Positions 34,201 to 43,506 of a stretch of DNA of 64,000 bases are shown in pieces. Source of the stretch: Blattamonas nauphoetae. Taxonomy: Eukaryota > Preaxostyla > Oxymonadida. A program made the position numbers and the translations under genes. How positions within the stretch are numbered: position 1 is the first letter of the stretch; every line of letters begins with the position of its first letter. The stretch spans positions 62,001 to 126,000 of the forward strand of contig JARBJD010000042.1 in the NCBI GenBank assembly GCA_033064195.1, read 5' to 3'. A model generated the notes under the pieces. The model was not told where the DNA came from. It made no database searches and worked only from the letters and a program-made list of their open reading frames with translations.

Positions 34201-35267
34201 CAATCGCTTGTTGCACATCGTCATCCGCTCCTCTCATCTCGCTGACCCTTTCAAGCACCAGTCGGCAGGACAGTTGGGATTTTGATTTCAGCGGAATCTC
34301 GTTCACCGAACCGTCGTCCAACGATGCACCAACTGGGACACTCGTCTTCATCTCTGGCTCCTCCTTCGCCACACAGATTGTTCCGTCCCGCTTTCCACTC
34401 ATCAACTCTGAGACAGATGAGAACAAGTTTTGGGGATTCGATTCATTGACTTCAGTTGATTCGTCGTTGCTTGTTTATTTGGTCGAGATTGGGAGTGAGG
34501 TTGATGTGGATGGGAAGAAAGGGAAGGACATCGCCTACTGCGGTCATTTTGGAGTTGCTTGTCAAACGATTGGAAAGGGGATTGGAAGAGGAACAGCTGA
34601 ACACGCCTCGAAACAGATCAACATTCAAGACGCGACGAAGATGGACGAAAGGATCACTCCGAACTCAATCACTCTCTCGATTGTGGGTGAGACTGGACAA
34701 CAACCAATCTCGGTGTTGGAGGAGGGACAATTCGAAATCAAAAATGGAAAACTCGTCCTCTCATCGCTCTCCTTCGAAACAGATGTTGCCTCTTTCGCTC
34801 GCTCTCTGATCGCTCTCCACACAGCTGGCTCACTCACAATCACATCCTGCTCCTTCACATCGTTCTCCTCATCCACATCTCCCTCTGTCCTTTCCGCCAC
34901 CATCCAACCCACCCAGTCAGTCACTCTCTCCAACACATCCTTCATCTCCTGCAACTCCACAGCTTCCACACGCTCTGGTGTTCTTGATGTGACTCTCTCT
35001 GAAGGAAGCACGTTCACACTCACCCACTCCACCAAACCGTTCGCTTCCTGCTCGTCTCCGAAAGCGACAGCCAATCAGATCTTCATCTCGTCCCCGTCTC
35101 TGTCACCATCAGTGATCTCGTCGTGTCTTCAGTTCGTTTGGACAAAGACATCAACTTCGTTGGCAGACTTTGCTGGGAAAGGAAGGAGATCATCCTGTTC
35201 CTGTCCCACTCTTCCTCTATTTCTCGTCGCTCGGGGAAGAAGTGTTCATCTCGAACGATTCATGTGA
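28266..35267 (+). CDS. Giant beta-helix receptor, N-terminal 2333 codons (frame 1)
   Basis: ATG 28266 opens with signal peptide MPQFAFFSLFLLLSAGIS. The rest is continuous beta-helix, Ser/Thr-rich with many N-glycosylation sequons. Module-opening cysteine pairs occur at about 30170 (CDESNPC), 32070 (CKWVDTPC), 32965 (CGTDRLRC), 33735 (CGLPQLPC) and 34545 (CGHFGVAC). Each is followed by a short capping helix, as in pectate-lyase-like repeats (family knowledge). The frame leaves beta-helix character at about 35180 (STSLADFAGK) and runs on in nonsense to a TGA at 35265. The true continuation is in the overlapping frame starting near 35170. A single one-base slip in the GA-rich stretch 35172-35190 would explain this: assembly error, mutation or programmed shift. 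No intron is seen. Confidence 0.8.
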   Translation: MPQFAFFSLFLLLSAGISTSLPTLFKHITNEIRLPKADFHCDGYLFESTRISVNGENGTVIKMTDSKSTQHTPSKLSNEATRHPPFMFRLVNSTASFGSLKFSLESQNAQFDGNMNKDQPTGTRTTGRPRCALIESSTVILTHIEFQLEAIISPLLITSTDSSPDASSFVTLVSCVIQTGTPLIPSFTEIMSEQPSSTAAVVTVASASISSLSLLGESGIASTVNSKSSSPRLSTIVTTSHFHNLTATPLPHSQPRHRPTQVLAGNEMVRVDDALYGTVASILGHSQSFDLINSTLLECENPRTTRNEDDATIKNITGTHTFTSWTGSFRNETGFTHYHFTSCIITSTEQTQAFNIILIAGLSGAVKLTNCSFTIDCKSYDVTLMNLRGVTEGKQSLSIDSCSVKFDKNETLPQTSTQIQTYYSIMTDITHSTFESPKGDSRTRTFVAFDSVAFIQTNNCLFKGQTTSSSGSVFLHSNAYQILLLSDSLFEGNKAGGHGGSLATNYAHQSFSRCVFRKNEADMRGGALYMHYPQHLFLEDTHFDNNKAKEKLTTTNDYAHYRGNDIHLTTHNISFFSTVNVIGCTSSTPSNKIGFYHTAVNNADFADQKKFFPAPIETKAKQLFVETGRTGEDCDESNPCSFVSAAISKAESIFTQIHVAVGDYSLSDETITKSIQIVGQGWMVNSTKSTILKMGEVCVGSNGNLTLTSLSLKPLNTSSVILSHSAATATSLVKDVRIENVAQHTVPLFSFSQGKATLRVCTFNTIALTTSAAVSVSGSASLTLYQVWFMHISSLSTTGGSCLDVNTSASVSIEMSDASRCSSNGPAGAFFITKVGSSTLTLKSLIFTENKASLSLSQIGNDIVLSGFLPSFVSISSPISSVSNKPHCLVRDNLLDCQIQNFQIPNFGYHEYGIHHPINTRFYFGLPMSQFKGVSQTVNNLVSPGTQVDIRIKNTDTIIMEDTTFTNRKADLRLLVIQHNSTSPTSRYLLREDVTLRLISGQIQLPADPLTTPFIVDGSNSLLLLGSTTITLPPILSRPFIINKAGTTHMNGAGFNSHLSLQGCSFIESLSGTVNVDYRTISNVHSDVDGSYLNAKNTSLQFQRFEFVNCSAKNGGALFAVLDGSNFIQFQFYAPYTTSFRDCRATALDENGVLVGKGGAIYVKGTSTDARPIRFNTTALNHARFENNTAGRGNDIFIESSLFAGKTVDQIPVFGGGSLSSMYRVAIEGRDSEEDKETIHYFLPSPSISVNGSVIEPISGVSGKDDDNCKWVDTPCATLEFGVKHLKQKYEDGRHFPQQIRFVWNMTYTEKAIVITEQDITVSGTTTTNAKTAKVLRSILEVDKDAVEGSFIFTINNTAQLAVTNLDIHPIAKCGLFDLKDDAHSLKLDGVGVICSDSESYRHPFIKSTKHPVTLQNCHFNTTDESRGPAICAVPLVSFSSTEHSFSIKSSSFKSFSVSGHALLAITTEQPISFVSVKFDDITQTVSGKARCIHVTSSSLGTVVTASLWTGSFSPTQHLLDFVGCDSSLTSDHPFFESSLLFHLLPPTGTVVAGQTPDNEESEHPECGTDRLRCSTLNSALSSALSHSLSTHIDVAGQVNLSSPLEVTTTATFSSSSGKQTVAQSSAGTVTMNKIGDTLSFVSLMFSLDHSSLISSLFHVSTGTLSLTACDIGTPTMTTLNEICLSLADVADGASLSLTGSVFQNVKFSHPSLGTAIVLRLGSSFSSDTASLFSSVSSNAAGSLVFVESADISSTAQLPSFILLKTTMEPLPSRLFTDEEKKRFVGKVDGKDAESLLFFWFPHSANDATLDVDGNGEDHPNCGLPQLPCRTLETGFTSLKATKSALFLNSPDRIKTVLATAFAEQTIKSKNEKHEVTIECMGGLTVSTNQQLILYTIAFVFEAGKRTSPFASVSAGSLQLMSCSFGTDTPTALGSSLLHVKGSVEVESSSFSKLSTTDEKGLIWMEQANQNIVSFVSTTIACCTSSSAPLISLTLSSTSRQDSWDFDFSGISFTEPSSNDAPTGTLVFISGSSFATQIVPSRFPLINSETDENKFWGFDSLTSVDSSLLVYLVEIGSEVDVDGKKGKDIAYCGHFGVACQTIGKGIGRGTAEHASKQINIQDATKMDERITPNSITLSIVGETGQQPISVLEEGQFEIKNGKLVLSSLSFETDVASFARSLIALHTAGSLTITSCSFTSFSSSTSPSVLSATIQPTQSVTLSNTSFISCNSTASTRSGVLDVTLSEGSTFTLTHSTKPFASCSSPKATANQIFISSPSLSPSVISSCLQFVWTKTSTSLADFAGKGRRSSCSCPTLPLFLVARGRSVHLERFM

Positions 35268-38200
35268 TGTGTCGGTTTGTGGATTCTCGGAGTATCCATG
35301 TGCTTCCCTCGCTGCTCTTCACTCGAGAATCGAAGACACACCAGACACAACAGTAACATTCAGAACATCCATCGACCATTCAGCCGAACTGACATTCACC
35401 GAAGACACGACACTCGCTGGAAATGAGCAACATCTTGTCATCAAAGAAACATCGACATCGGAAACTCCCAACAGCCTGTTCACGATCAGAGCGAACATGT
35501 CAATTGAGCAGCTGTTCGTCGAAATTCCTTCCACATTCCAGCATTCCTCTCTTCTGCAATGCCAATCAGGTTCACTTGAAATGTCGAACTGTTCTCTCAC
35601 CCAAAAAGGCTCCACACCCATCCCATCCACTCTGATCCAGATTCTCGCAGGTTCGAGTCTCAGCGTGAGCAAGACATTCTTCACTCGTGTCATCTCCTCG
35701 AACGAGAAGGCAGGTGTGATTTCTGCGATCATCACAGAATCCACATATTTCCTTCTCAACAACAACACATTCGCGTCCTGTTCCTGTTCAGGCCAAGCGA
35801 ACGCGATCTTCCTCGAACTTGAGAACACAACCACAGTTCACGCCGACAGCTTCGATTATCTGATGACAGACCTCGTGCTCGACTCTTCTTCCTCCAACTC
35901 CGACACAGAAATCGAGATCGACGTGTTTGTTGTTGGGAACAATCTGGACAAGACGATGACATCAACGAAATGGGAGAACAGCTTCTCTCGTGAGAAGGGA
36001 TCGTCGCTTTGGGGAGAGGACACAGCAACAGGCCTCAACATCTCTCTGCTCCCTTATCTGGTGGCTCTGGAAGGACCAGTTGAGATTGACGACGATGGAA
36101 AGGGATTTGAGAAGTGTGGGCACTTCTTCCTGTTCTGCAACTCGCTCGAGCTGGGACTGCGTCGAATGAAGGAAGCGTCAGTCGCCACAATGAAAGTGAT
36201 GGAGAAGATCACTACAACGACTCTGCTCGAACCGAAGTGTGATCTGTGCATTTATGGGAACGAAGAATCGTCAACACTGTCCTTCTCGTTGGATGGCTGC
36301 TTCGTCAATTCTCCGAAAGATGCCACTCCGTCCAGTCTGTCCTTCTCGTCTCTCGCCATCATCGTCCCATCCGAATCGAATCACCAGTCTCTGTTCTCGT
36401 CACTCTCTGGCACGCTCTCGTTCACTTCCTGCACCGTCACTGGATCCTTCTCCAACCCCATCATCTTCTCTCTAATCACTCTCACAACAGGTGACCTTCT
36501 CTTCTCCTTCACACACTCGAAATCAATTGCCCTCCAATCAACACCTCTGATCGCCTCTTCTGGGTCGATCACGATGACCAACTGCAACTTCACATCGATC
36601 AGTCGAGTGGATGGGTTGGGATGTGTTTTGGAGGCAGATTCGTCGGGATCGATTCTGGTTCAGCACTGCCTCTTCGTTTCGTGCATATCGAACAGCACAA
36701 CCAATTGGATCCATCTTCTCGGAGCTGACACTCACACACTGAACAAAGAGAACTGGGAAGGAACATTGAATACATCCTCTCTCCGTTCGAGTGTCCTTCT
36801 CTCCACATCGCTGCTGTCAGCTTCATCAATCTCCGGCGCCGACCCCTTCGATCCTCACTCTCTCCTGTACGAATTCTATCCTCGCACGACTCCACGGATT
36901 GTTGTTCAGAAGGATGAGAAGAATGAAGACCATCCACTCTGTGGAAGTGGCGAGCTTCCTTGCTTATCTGTGGACACTTCGGTTGACTTGACGAAAGTTC
37001 GAACAGTGGAGATCAACGGAGAAGGAGAAGTGAAGACGCAGATGAAGATGGATGGAGACTTCCTGACGATTGAGGGACACAAGAAACGCGGAGTGGTGAA
37101 GATTGTTGGGAAGGGACAGATTGTGAACAATGTGTTCGACGATCCAGACACACTCCTCCTCTCGTTCGTCAGTCTCGATCTGTCGCAGTCGACACTGGAA
37201 GAAGGAGGGATTGTTGTGAACGAGAACGGAGAAGTGAAACTGGACTCGAACATTGTCTCCTCCCTCTCCACCATCCGATCATCTCTCATTCAGCTGACAG
37301 GCGGCCAAGCTGTTGTTGTCAACCTGACTCTGACTGATCTCTCGTTCTCGCCAACCGTGTTCGATTTCTCGTCCTTTGATTCTGTCTCGTTGTCGGAAAT
37401 CTCAACAACGAACTGTTCGATTGGCAAGTTTGTGAAGGCCTCAGAAGGAACGCGCTTCTCTCTCAAATCGAGCTCGTTCGTCGGAAGCACCACCACTCCC
37501 TCAGAAAATGAAGAGCAAGAGGAAGACTTGCAGGAGAATGTCTGCGACTGGCCAGACTCGTTCATGTCTCTAATCAACACCACCTCAACCATTGAGATGT
37601 CAAAGTTCTCACATCTCCAAATTGGAGCAGTTGAAATGGATGGTGGCTCACTGACAATTGATGGGAGCATCTTCCACGACAACGCTGTTGACAACTCGTC
37701 CTTCCCTTCAGTGCGTCGGAACATCCACTGTCTGGCTGGGAGACTTACGATGGAAACACTGAGTGGAGGAGATGGACAGCTAGCTGGTTCGTCAGCGTGG
37801 ATTGCTGTTGAGGAAGGATGCCAATTCTCGTCGCTGATTGTCGATGCACACGCTCCTCTCTTCATCCCAACACTCCTTCCCTCTCTGAGCAAGGTTGAGA
37901 CAAACAAGAAGACAGCACAAAAGACGGTGAAACTTGCTGGCAAACTGTTGATTCCGTGTGGTCTCTCACTGGAGGTGTTCGAGTGGAACGAGAAATCCAA
38001 AACAGCAACAGACAAATCGACTGAAATCTCACTCGTGACTGCCAACATCCAAAACTGGAACGAGACATCACTGGAACTCATTCTGAACGAATCGTCTCTC
38101 TCCAACACACTCAACGTCGAACACGAATGGCGTCTGCGTCTCGTCTTCGGCGATGGTGTGGCTGGAGTGGAATGGATCACTTTGAAGCAAAGCCGAGCAG

Positions 38201-39321
38201 CAGAGAAGAAAGCTCAAACGACTCAAGCGATGAAAGTTCTGCTTCCCATCGTGATCTCTGTCATCGCTGCACTTGCTCTCTTCACAATCATCGTGTGCGT
38301 GGTGTGTTGTCGTCGGAAAGCAAAACAGTCGGAAGAGAAGCAGAATCTGCTGAATCAACAAGAGTTGGACCACGTCGAGGTGAAAGTGGATGTCGAAGAG
38401 TCGATGAACATGATGGCCGACAGATTCTCCAACAACTTCCCTCCCAAGACTCTCAGCGAGTCAAAACTCGAAGGAGCAGGGTTCACTGGGAACGTCGAGC
38501 TCACCAAAAAAGAAGACGAGGAAGGAGAGGAAGAGCCACACACGACAGCAAAGTTCCTGTGCGAGGCAATGAGATGTGATGGATCGTTTGAGATGTGTGT
38601 TGTGGACACGCGCCACTCGCTCCACACTCGAATCCACAAACCGGCTCCGAATGCCCCTCCTCTGCCTCGCTTCCAGATTGCGTTTGAGATTATTGAGGGT
38701 CTGAAGCGGATGTCGAAGGAGGACACTCTTCAACGATTCCTGAGCAAGTTGAATCCGCACCGGATCTTGCTCGGAACAGAGGACCAAGTTTTTCTGAAGG
38801 TGGAAGAGACAGCCGCTGTGCCTCCCGACAAACAACAACTCCACCCGCCCAACGCGAACGACCCCCACCCAACACCACATCCCCATCACCTTGACGCAAT
38901 CAGTTCGTACGACAACGACAATCTGCAGCGATGGGTGGCGCCTGAACTGGGCGAGACAGACAAGACGAGAGACACTGCGGAAGGGAGGAGCAAGGAGGAT
39001 CTTGTGAAAGCGTCGGTTTTTAGCTTGGGCCTTGTCCTGTTGGAGATGGAGACTGGGATCGTTCCGTTTGGAGAGATCGATGGGATCAACGCGCAACGTC
39101 AGCTGGGAACAGGAACAAGGCCAAACATGACAGACGTTGGAGCAGAAATGAAGGATCTGATTTCGGAATGTCTCGACGTAGACAAGACAGCTCGGCCAAC
39201 ACTCTCGACAGTTGAAGAAAGGCTGATTGAGATCGGGCAGAAAACAGAACAGCTGACAAGTGGTGAGGCTGAGTCGATTCAGGACCAGCTGAAGAAGAGG
39301 ACAGCAGCTGCTCCGATTTGA
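35170..39321 (+). CDS. Giant beta-helix receptor, C-terminal part with membrane helix and pseudokinase (frame 2)
   Basis: This 1383-codon frame has no ATG at its 5' end (first codon TTG) and begins in mid-module (DHPVPVPLFLYFSSLGEEVF), so it continues the frame ending at 35267, which it overlaps by 98 bp. Cysteine-pair modules start near 35280 (CGFSEYPC), 36120 (CGHFFLFC) and 36945 (CGSGELPC). A transmembrane helix (LLPIVISVIAALALFTIIVC, about 38240-38300) is followed by CCRRK. The cytosolic kinase-like domain (about 38640-39230) has LNPHRILL for HRD, no DFG, RWVAPELG for APE, ASVFSLGLVLLEMETG and ARPTLSTV. The glycine loop and catalytic Asp are absent, so it should not phosphorylate. Full locus about 3680 residues, paralogous to 6779-22173. 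Confidence 0.8.
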   Translation: MLGKEGDHPVPVPLFLYFSSLGEEVFISNDSCDVSVCGFSEYPCASLAALHSRIEDTPDTTVTFRTSIDHSAELTFTEDTTLAGNEQHLVIKETSTSETPNSLFTIRANMSIEQLFVEIPSTFQHSSLLQCQSGSLEMSNCSLTQKGSTPIPSTLIQILAGSSLSVSKTFFTRVISSNEKAGVISAIITESTYFLLNNNTFASCSCSGQANAIFLELENTTTVHADSFDYLMTDLVLDSSSSNSDTEIEIDVFVVGNNLDKTMTSTKWENSFSREKGSSLWGEDTATGLNISLLPYLVALEGPVEIDDDGKGFEKCGHFFLFCNSLELGLRRMKEASVATMKVMEKITTTTLLEPKCDLCIYGNEESSTLSFSLDGCFVNSPKDATPSSLSFSSLAIIVPSESNHQSLFSSLSGTLSFTSCTVTGSFSNPIIFSLITLTTGDLLFSFTHSKSIALQSTPLIASSGSITMTNCNFTSISRVDGLGCVLEADSSGSILVQHCLFVSCISNSTTNWIHLLGADTHTLNKENWEGTLNTSSLRSSVLLSTSLLSASSISGADPFDPHSLLYEFYPRTTPRIVVQKDEKNEDHPLCGSGELPCLSVDTSVDLTKVRTVEINGEGEVKTQMKMDGDFLTIEGHKKRGVVKIVGKGQIVNNVFDDPDTLLLSFVSLDLSQSTLEEGGIVVNENGEVKLDSNIVSSLSTIRSSLIQLTGGQAVVVNLTLTDLSFSPTVFDFSSFDSVSLSEISTTNCSIGKFVKASEGTRFSLKSSSFVGSTTTPSENEEQEEDLQENVCDWPDSFMSLINTTSTIEMSKFSHLQIGAVEMDGGSLTIDGSIFHDNAVDNSSFPSVRRNIHCLAGRLTMETLSGGDGQLAGSSAWIAVEEGCQFSSLIVDAHAPLFIPTLLPSLSKVETNKKTAQKTVKLAGKLLIPCGLSLEVFEWNEKSKTATDKSTEISLVTANIQNWNETSLELILNESSLSNTLNVEHEWRLRLVFGDGVAGVEWITLKQSRAAEKKAQTTQAMKVLLPIVISVIAALALFTIIVCVVCCRRKAKQSEEKQNLLNQQELDHVEVKVDVEESMNMMADRFSNNFPPKTLSESKLEGAGFTGNVELTKKEDEEGEEEPHTTAKFLCEAMRCDGSFEMCVVDTRHSLHTRIHKPAPNAPPLPRFQIAFEIIEGLKRMSKEDTLQRFLSKLNPHRILLGTEDQVFLKVEETAAVPPDKQQLHPPNANDPHPTPHPHHLDAISSYDNDNLQRWVAPELGETDKTRDTAEGRSKEDLVKASVFSLGLVLLEMETGIVPFGEIDGINAQRQLGTGTRPNMTDVGAEMKDLISECLDVDKTARPTLSTVEERLIEIGQKTEQLTSGEAESIQDQLKKRTAAAPI

Positions 39322-40337
39322 CCGCGTTCATCGAACTGTCACAGCGATGATTCACAGATGGACGAATCAGATCCTCGCCTTCTCGCTGGTGTCGCTGAAA
39401 AAACACGAATCTGGTCCATCACACACATCAACCAGCCTCGTCCTATTCAGAGCTTCCTCTCTCTTGCTTGCAGATCGATTTCAGTCGTTCCACACGTCAT
39501 GAACTTTTTTTACGTTCTTCGCACGTCAAGTATCAAATCTTCATTTTTTTCTGATTAACTATCTTTCGTTCTCATCGCCTCATTAACCCTCACTATGAAG
39601 TCTTCGTTTCCCAATATTTCCCTTTTTCGTTCTCTTTTCCGCACCGAAGAGCTTCCTGCCCATCAAATCAGACACTCAACGAACACATTGTCTGCTTGTT
39701 CTGTCGAACACTACCTTTCGGTCAACCATTTCATCACTCTTCTGTTTTCTTCCACCAACCTCATCTTCACAACAGTTCTCGTCCACATTCTCTTCGCTGG
39801 CTGTGTTCCTCTCTCCTCGTCTCGGGAAGAGAGTGGCGTGGTCCGATGTGAGCATGTCTCGGCTAAACCTGTCTTGTGTTGCTTCTGGTTCTCTTCAACT
39901 GATTCAGTCTGTCTCTCCAGTTCAACACACATCATTCCTTTCATCATCTCTTCACGCAACACACATCTCATCTACATCTCGGAAACCAACATATCACTCA
40001 TCTCTCATTTCGTCGCAGTCTTTCCATCAGTTCTTTTTCTTTTAGCTCCACTTCGCATCACGTTTTTTTTCTTTCGATGCTTTTCTTTCGATTGGAGGAT
40101 TGTTCTGTTGTGAATCGATAGTCTCTTGGAATACAAGAGACTCAGAACCATATCACGGACTTAATTCAGTGAAGCACATCAAACTTAGAGAGTGAGTATC
40201 ACCTTGTTGCTTCAATCTCGATGAAAATCTGTTTATTGTGATCGACCCACAATTTCCATTTTCTCCGTCTCGTTCGTCAATACTACAATCATTCGTGATT
40301 GAGACTGTTGGAGACGACCATTCAACTCGAATTCCCC
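39322..40337. other. Intergenic region
   Basis: About 1 kb between two same-strand genes. A 172-codon forward frame (39595-40113) is Ser/Phe-rich without domain character and looks fortuitous in pyrimidine-rich DNA. Nothing else supported; the 3' end of the receptor and the promoter of the next gene must lie here. Confidence 0.4.
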
Positions 40338-43299
40338 ATGTTAACCACGTCAAGCTCACTCAGTCTGCCAAATGATAAGAATGAAGCTGAAGTCGAAATT
40401 GTCTGTTCCATCTCTGAAAGTCACTCCTCTTCATCTGTGATTCATTGAACTCCTACAGATCAGTCTTCTGGAATCCCTTGTTGTCAGGATCTCAACAGAT
40501 CAATTGAATGACAACTCAACTCCACAAACTACACCGAATTGTTCTGATTCTAATGACGATTTTGACGACATTTTATCCCGTGTCAGCGATGCTAGCATAT
40601 CACAGGATGTGAGATGTCAGGTTTGATTTTTGTTTATTGAATTTTTGAAGGTTTTACGCAGACTTGGCGAAATCCTTCAATCGAACCAGTCATCTATGCA
40701 TATTTCAATGTCAACATTCATCAACTTGCCCTATGATGGCATGATGTTCTCCATTGTGGAGGATAGTGAGATGATAGTGAGTACTCCTGTTGCTGACTCG
40801 AAACTGATTTTGGCTCGTGACGAACCGTCTCTACTGGTGTTCCTCCAGTTTTTGGATGCTCTTCACGATGCTTATCTTTCTCAACGACATGCGGACACAA
40901 AACTTGCTTTTCTTCCCTTCATTCCTTGCCTTCCCCAATTGGCACTTCTGACACTTTGCTCAAACTCTGAAATGGCGAAATCGGCTCAATCATTACTTCA
41001 GAAAGTGACAACATTGGATGAGAATGAACTGCATGACATTCTCTTTCGCACTGGAGTGAAGGCACATCTGGCGGAAATGTCGATGAATTGGTTGGCGGAT
41101 CTGGACGACGACACATGTTTTGTTGAAGCATGTCAACTTATTCTGGACAAGTTCAAGATTGCTTTGAGGAGGAGTGAGCGGGATAGAAAGCAGAACAACC
41201 GATCTTGCCATTCTGCGTTCCTCCGAGATCTTCTCCACGCAAAACTCTCCCTCCTCCTCATCTCGTCACTTTCAGCTCATCTGGACCAACAAACCCTTTC
41301 ATTGACACCATCTGCCTCTCTTTCACTTCCCTCCAAAGCACACTTGCTCGACGCGATGATGGTGGCCCTCCACAGTGCCCAGCGCATGTTCAGCCATTCA
41401 TCCGTCAAACCACATCACCTCCACACTGTCACACCCATTCTCAATCAATTGTGGACATTCATCCTTCGCTATTACCCACTCTTCCCACAACAAGGACAGG
41501 TGTCGCTGGCCAACAATCTCTCGCATCCATTCAACTTGGGCGGTGGACATTACCGTCCCATCGACACCGAAATGATGAATGCCTTCTTCGACACATTCCT
41601 TTTCAAAAGTGTGGACACTCCGATTTGGTTGGCACAGAAGATTCAGAGAATCATGATGGGTCCTCTCGCTCATGCGGATTATGTATATATCCGAGCTGAC
41701 GACCTCGATCCGAAGATGCAAGTCCAGTCGTTAGTGGACCAATGGCTTGGAGAATTTAGTGTTTCGAAGGATTCTAAGCGGGAAAACGGATGTCTTGTTC
41801 GATTGTGGGCACTCTCGACATGTGGAACGCTGATGTACTTCCGCCAACGGCTTCACACTCTGAAAATGGGACAAATGCTGACCGACGCCACCAAATCAAA
41901 CACTCGCTGGTTCATTTGCAATATGATCTATGAGCTGTTCGATCCAGCCAACACCGATTATGAACCTTTCAACCATGATCTCTTCTTCACCGATCAGGCT
42001 GAACCACTTTGGAATATTGTGACTGATCTAACACATCCTGAACTCTCCCAACAAGCGATAAGGGCGTTCTATCAATTTCTGAGACATTCCAAAAAAGATA
42101 GAGGACAAAATCGGATTTTGACAAACCCTTTGTTTAGGAACATGGCTGAAGGATTGCCGATGCTGCTGGCGTCAGTGTTTGTGAACGCGAAGGACGAACA
42201 GAAGGGGGAAGGAAGAGAAGAAGTGAAGTTTGACGAAAAGAAGTTGTGGGGCGGGTGTTTTGTGGATGTGAGCCGCCTTGTGATCATCATGACGAGATAT
42301 CTGGTCGACATCGACGCTGCTGTTCTCCTCCTCGCTCTCTTCAAGCTGATCAAGTCCTTTCGTTCACCATCACTCGAATACACATACAAACGCTCCGATT
42401 GGGACACATCTCAATCGCCGAACGACATCAGCCCACTTTTCACAACCATCCCTCTCGCTCTGACGGAGCTGGCTGAGATTCCACCAACGATCACCGACTT
42501 GATGGACTTCTTTGTCGAGTCACACGTATTCTCCATTCTCCACTTCACTGACCATCGCTACGACTATCCGATGTCGGAATACTTTCTGGAACTGCTTCCA
42601 TTGACGATTGCTGTGAACATCAAACTGAACGCGTGGTTCTCGTGTCTCCCACAGTTCGCAACGATTCAGATCATGAAGACAGAAATGTCGGAGATGGTGG
42701 AAATGGAGAACGTGTCCATCCTCCGATCTCTGTCAAATCGATTCCCTGCTGTTGTCGGAATGGGACTGATTGTGGTTCTGACTTTACTTCACAAAATGAA
42801 ACCGAGAAAGAGATATGGACCACCTTGGCTCCTCTCGGTGTTCAATGTGGTGGATAGGTCTGCTGATCTGACTAATGTTGTTGCTTCGCATTCTTCATCA
42901 GCAGAAGTTATGTGGTTTTGTGCACATCTCGCTGTTCACCTACTGGAACAAAATGCTCAACAGGAATTTTGGCTGATCCTTGATTCAAACACACAAGCCC
43001 CCATCACTCCCCAAATCCCGAAACGAATCCATGAAATGGGATTACTATCGACAACAGCGGAGTGGATACACGCACTGATTGAGGAAGGGGTGGAAGATGT
43101 GAGCGAGACCCACAAGTCTAAAAGTGCAGTGTCGATGCGAATGGAATTCGGAGTGAACAGTTCGTTCCAGTTCAGGTCTTCGTATCCATCTCGTCATTCA
43201 CATCGGTCTCGTCCTCCGATAGATCTTCGTCCTTCGATCGATCCGGGATTCATAGATGAAGATGACAATGTGTTTATTGACTCTTTGTTTGATTTCTGA
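40338..43299 (+). CDS. Three-exon helical repeat-like protein, about 958 residues
   Basis: Proposed exons: 40338-40400 (ATG, MLTTSSSLSLPNDKNEAEVE...), 40459-40620 and 40651-43299. Introns of 58 nt (40401-40458, donor GTCTGTTCC, acceptor CCTACAG) and 30 nt (40621-40650, GTTTGA...TTGAAG) join the frame in phase 0. The 30-nt intron contains an in-frame TGA, and the long frame has no ATG near its start, so splicing is required. The body is leucine-rich and helical (FIPCLPQLALLTLCSNSEMA, CFVEACQLILDKFKIALRR, ELSQQAIRAFYQFLRHSKKD), suggesting a HEAT/ARM-like solenoid, with a disordered Ser/Arg/Pro tail ending in an acidic patch. No signal peptide. Probably a cytosolic scaffold; I recognise no specific family. 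Confidence 0.75.
40621..40650 (+). other. 30-nt intron
   Basis: GT...AG segment between TGTCAG and GTTTTACGC. Its length is a multiple of three but it holds an in-frame TGA, so it cannot be read through as coding. Among the shortest spliceosomal introns I would expect. Confidence 0.7.
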
Positions 43300-43506
43300 T
43301 TGTGAAAGGGTGTTTGTGCCTCTTTCCTCAGGTTTCTGACCAATTATCGTTCAAATGAATGAGTTGATCTCCCCACAGACAACATCTCATTCAGAAGGAA
43401 GCATTGGTTGTCCCTTTTTTCAAAGCACAAGAATAAAGAGTAAACACGAAATGAAAATTGAATTAAGAAAGAGATACAGAAACCAAAATAGCACAGAAAG
43501 ATAAAA

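Noticed and set aside
37290-38180. 296-codon reverse frame within the giant receptor
   Set aside because: Antisense shadow; the forward frame contains the conserved premembrane block and transmembrane helix.
39595-40113. 172-codon forward frame with ATG
   Set aside because: Ser/Phe/Leu-rich composition follows the pyrimidine-rich DNA, there is no domain character or splice support, and it lies in an intergenic region.
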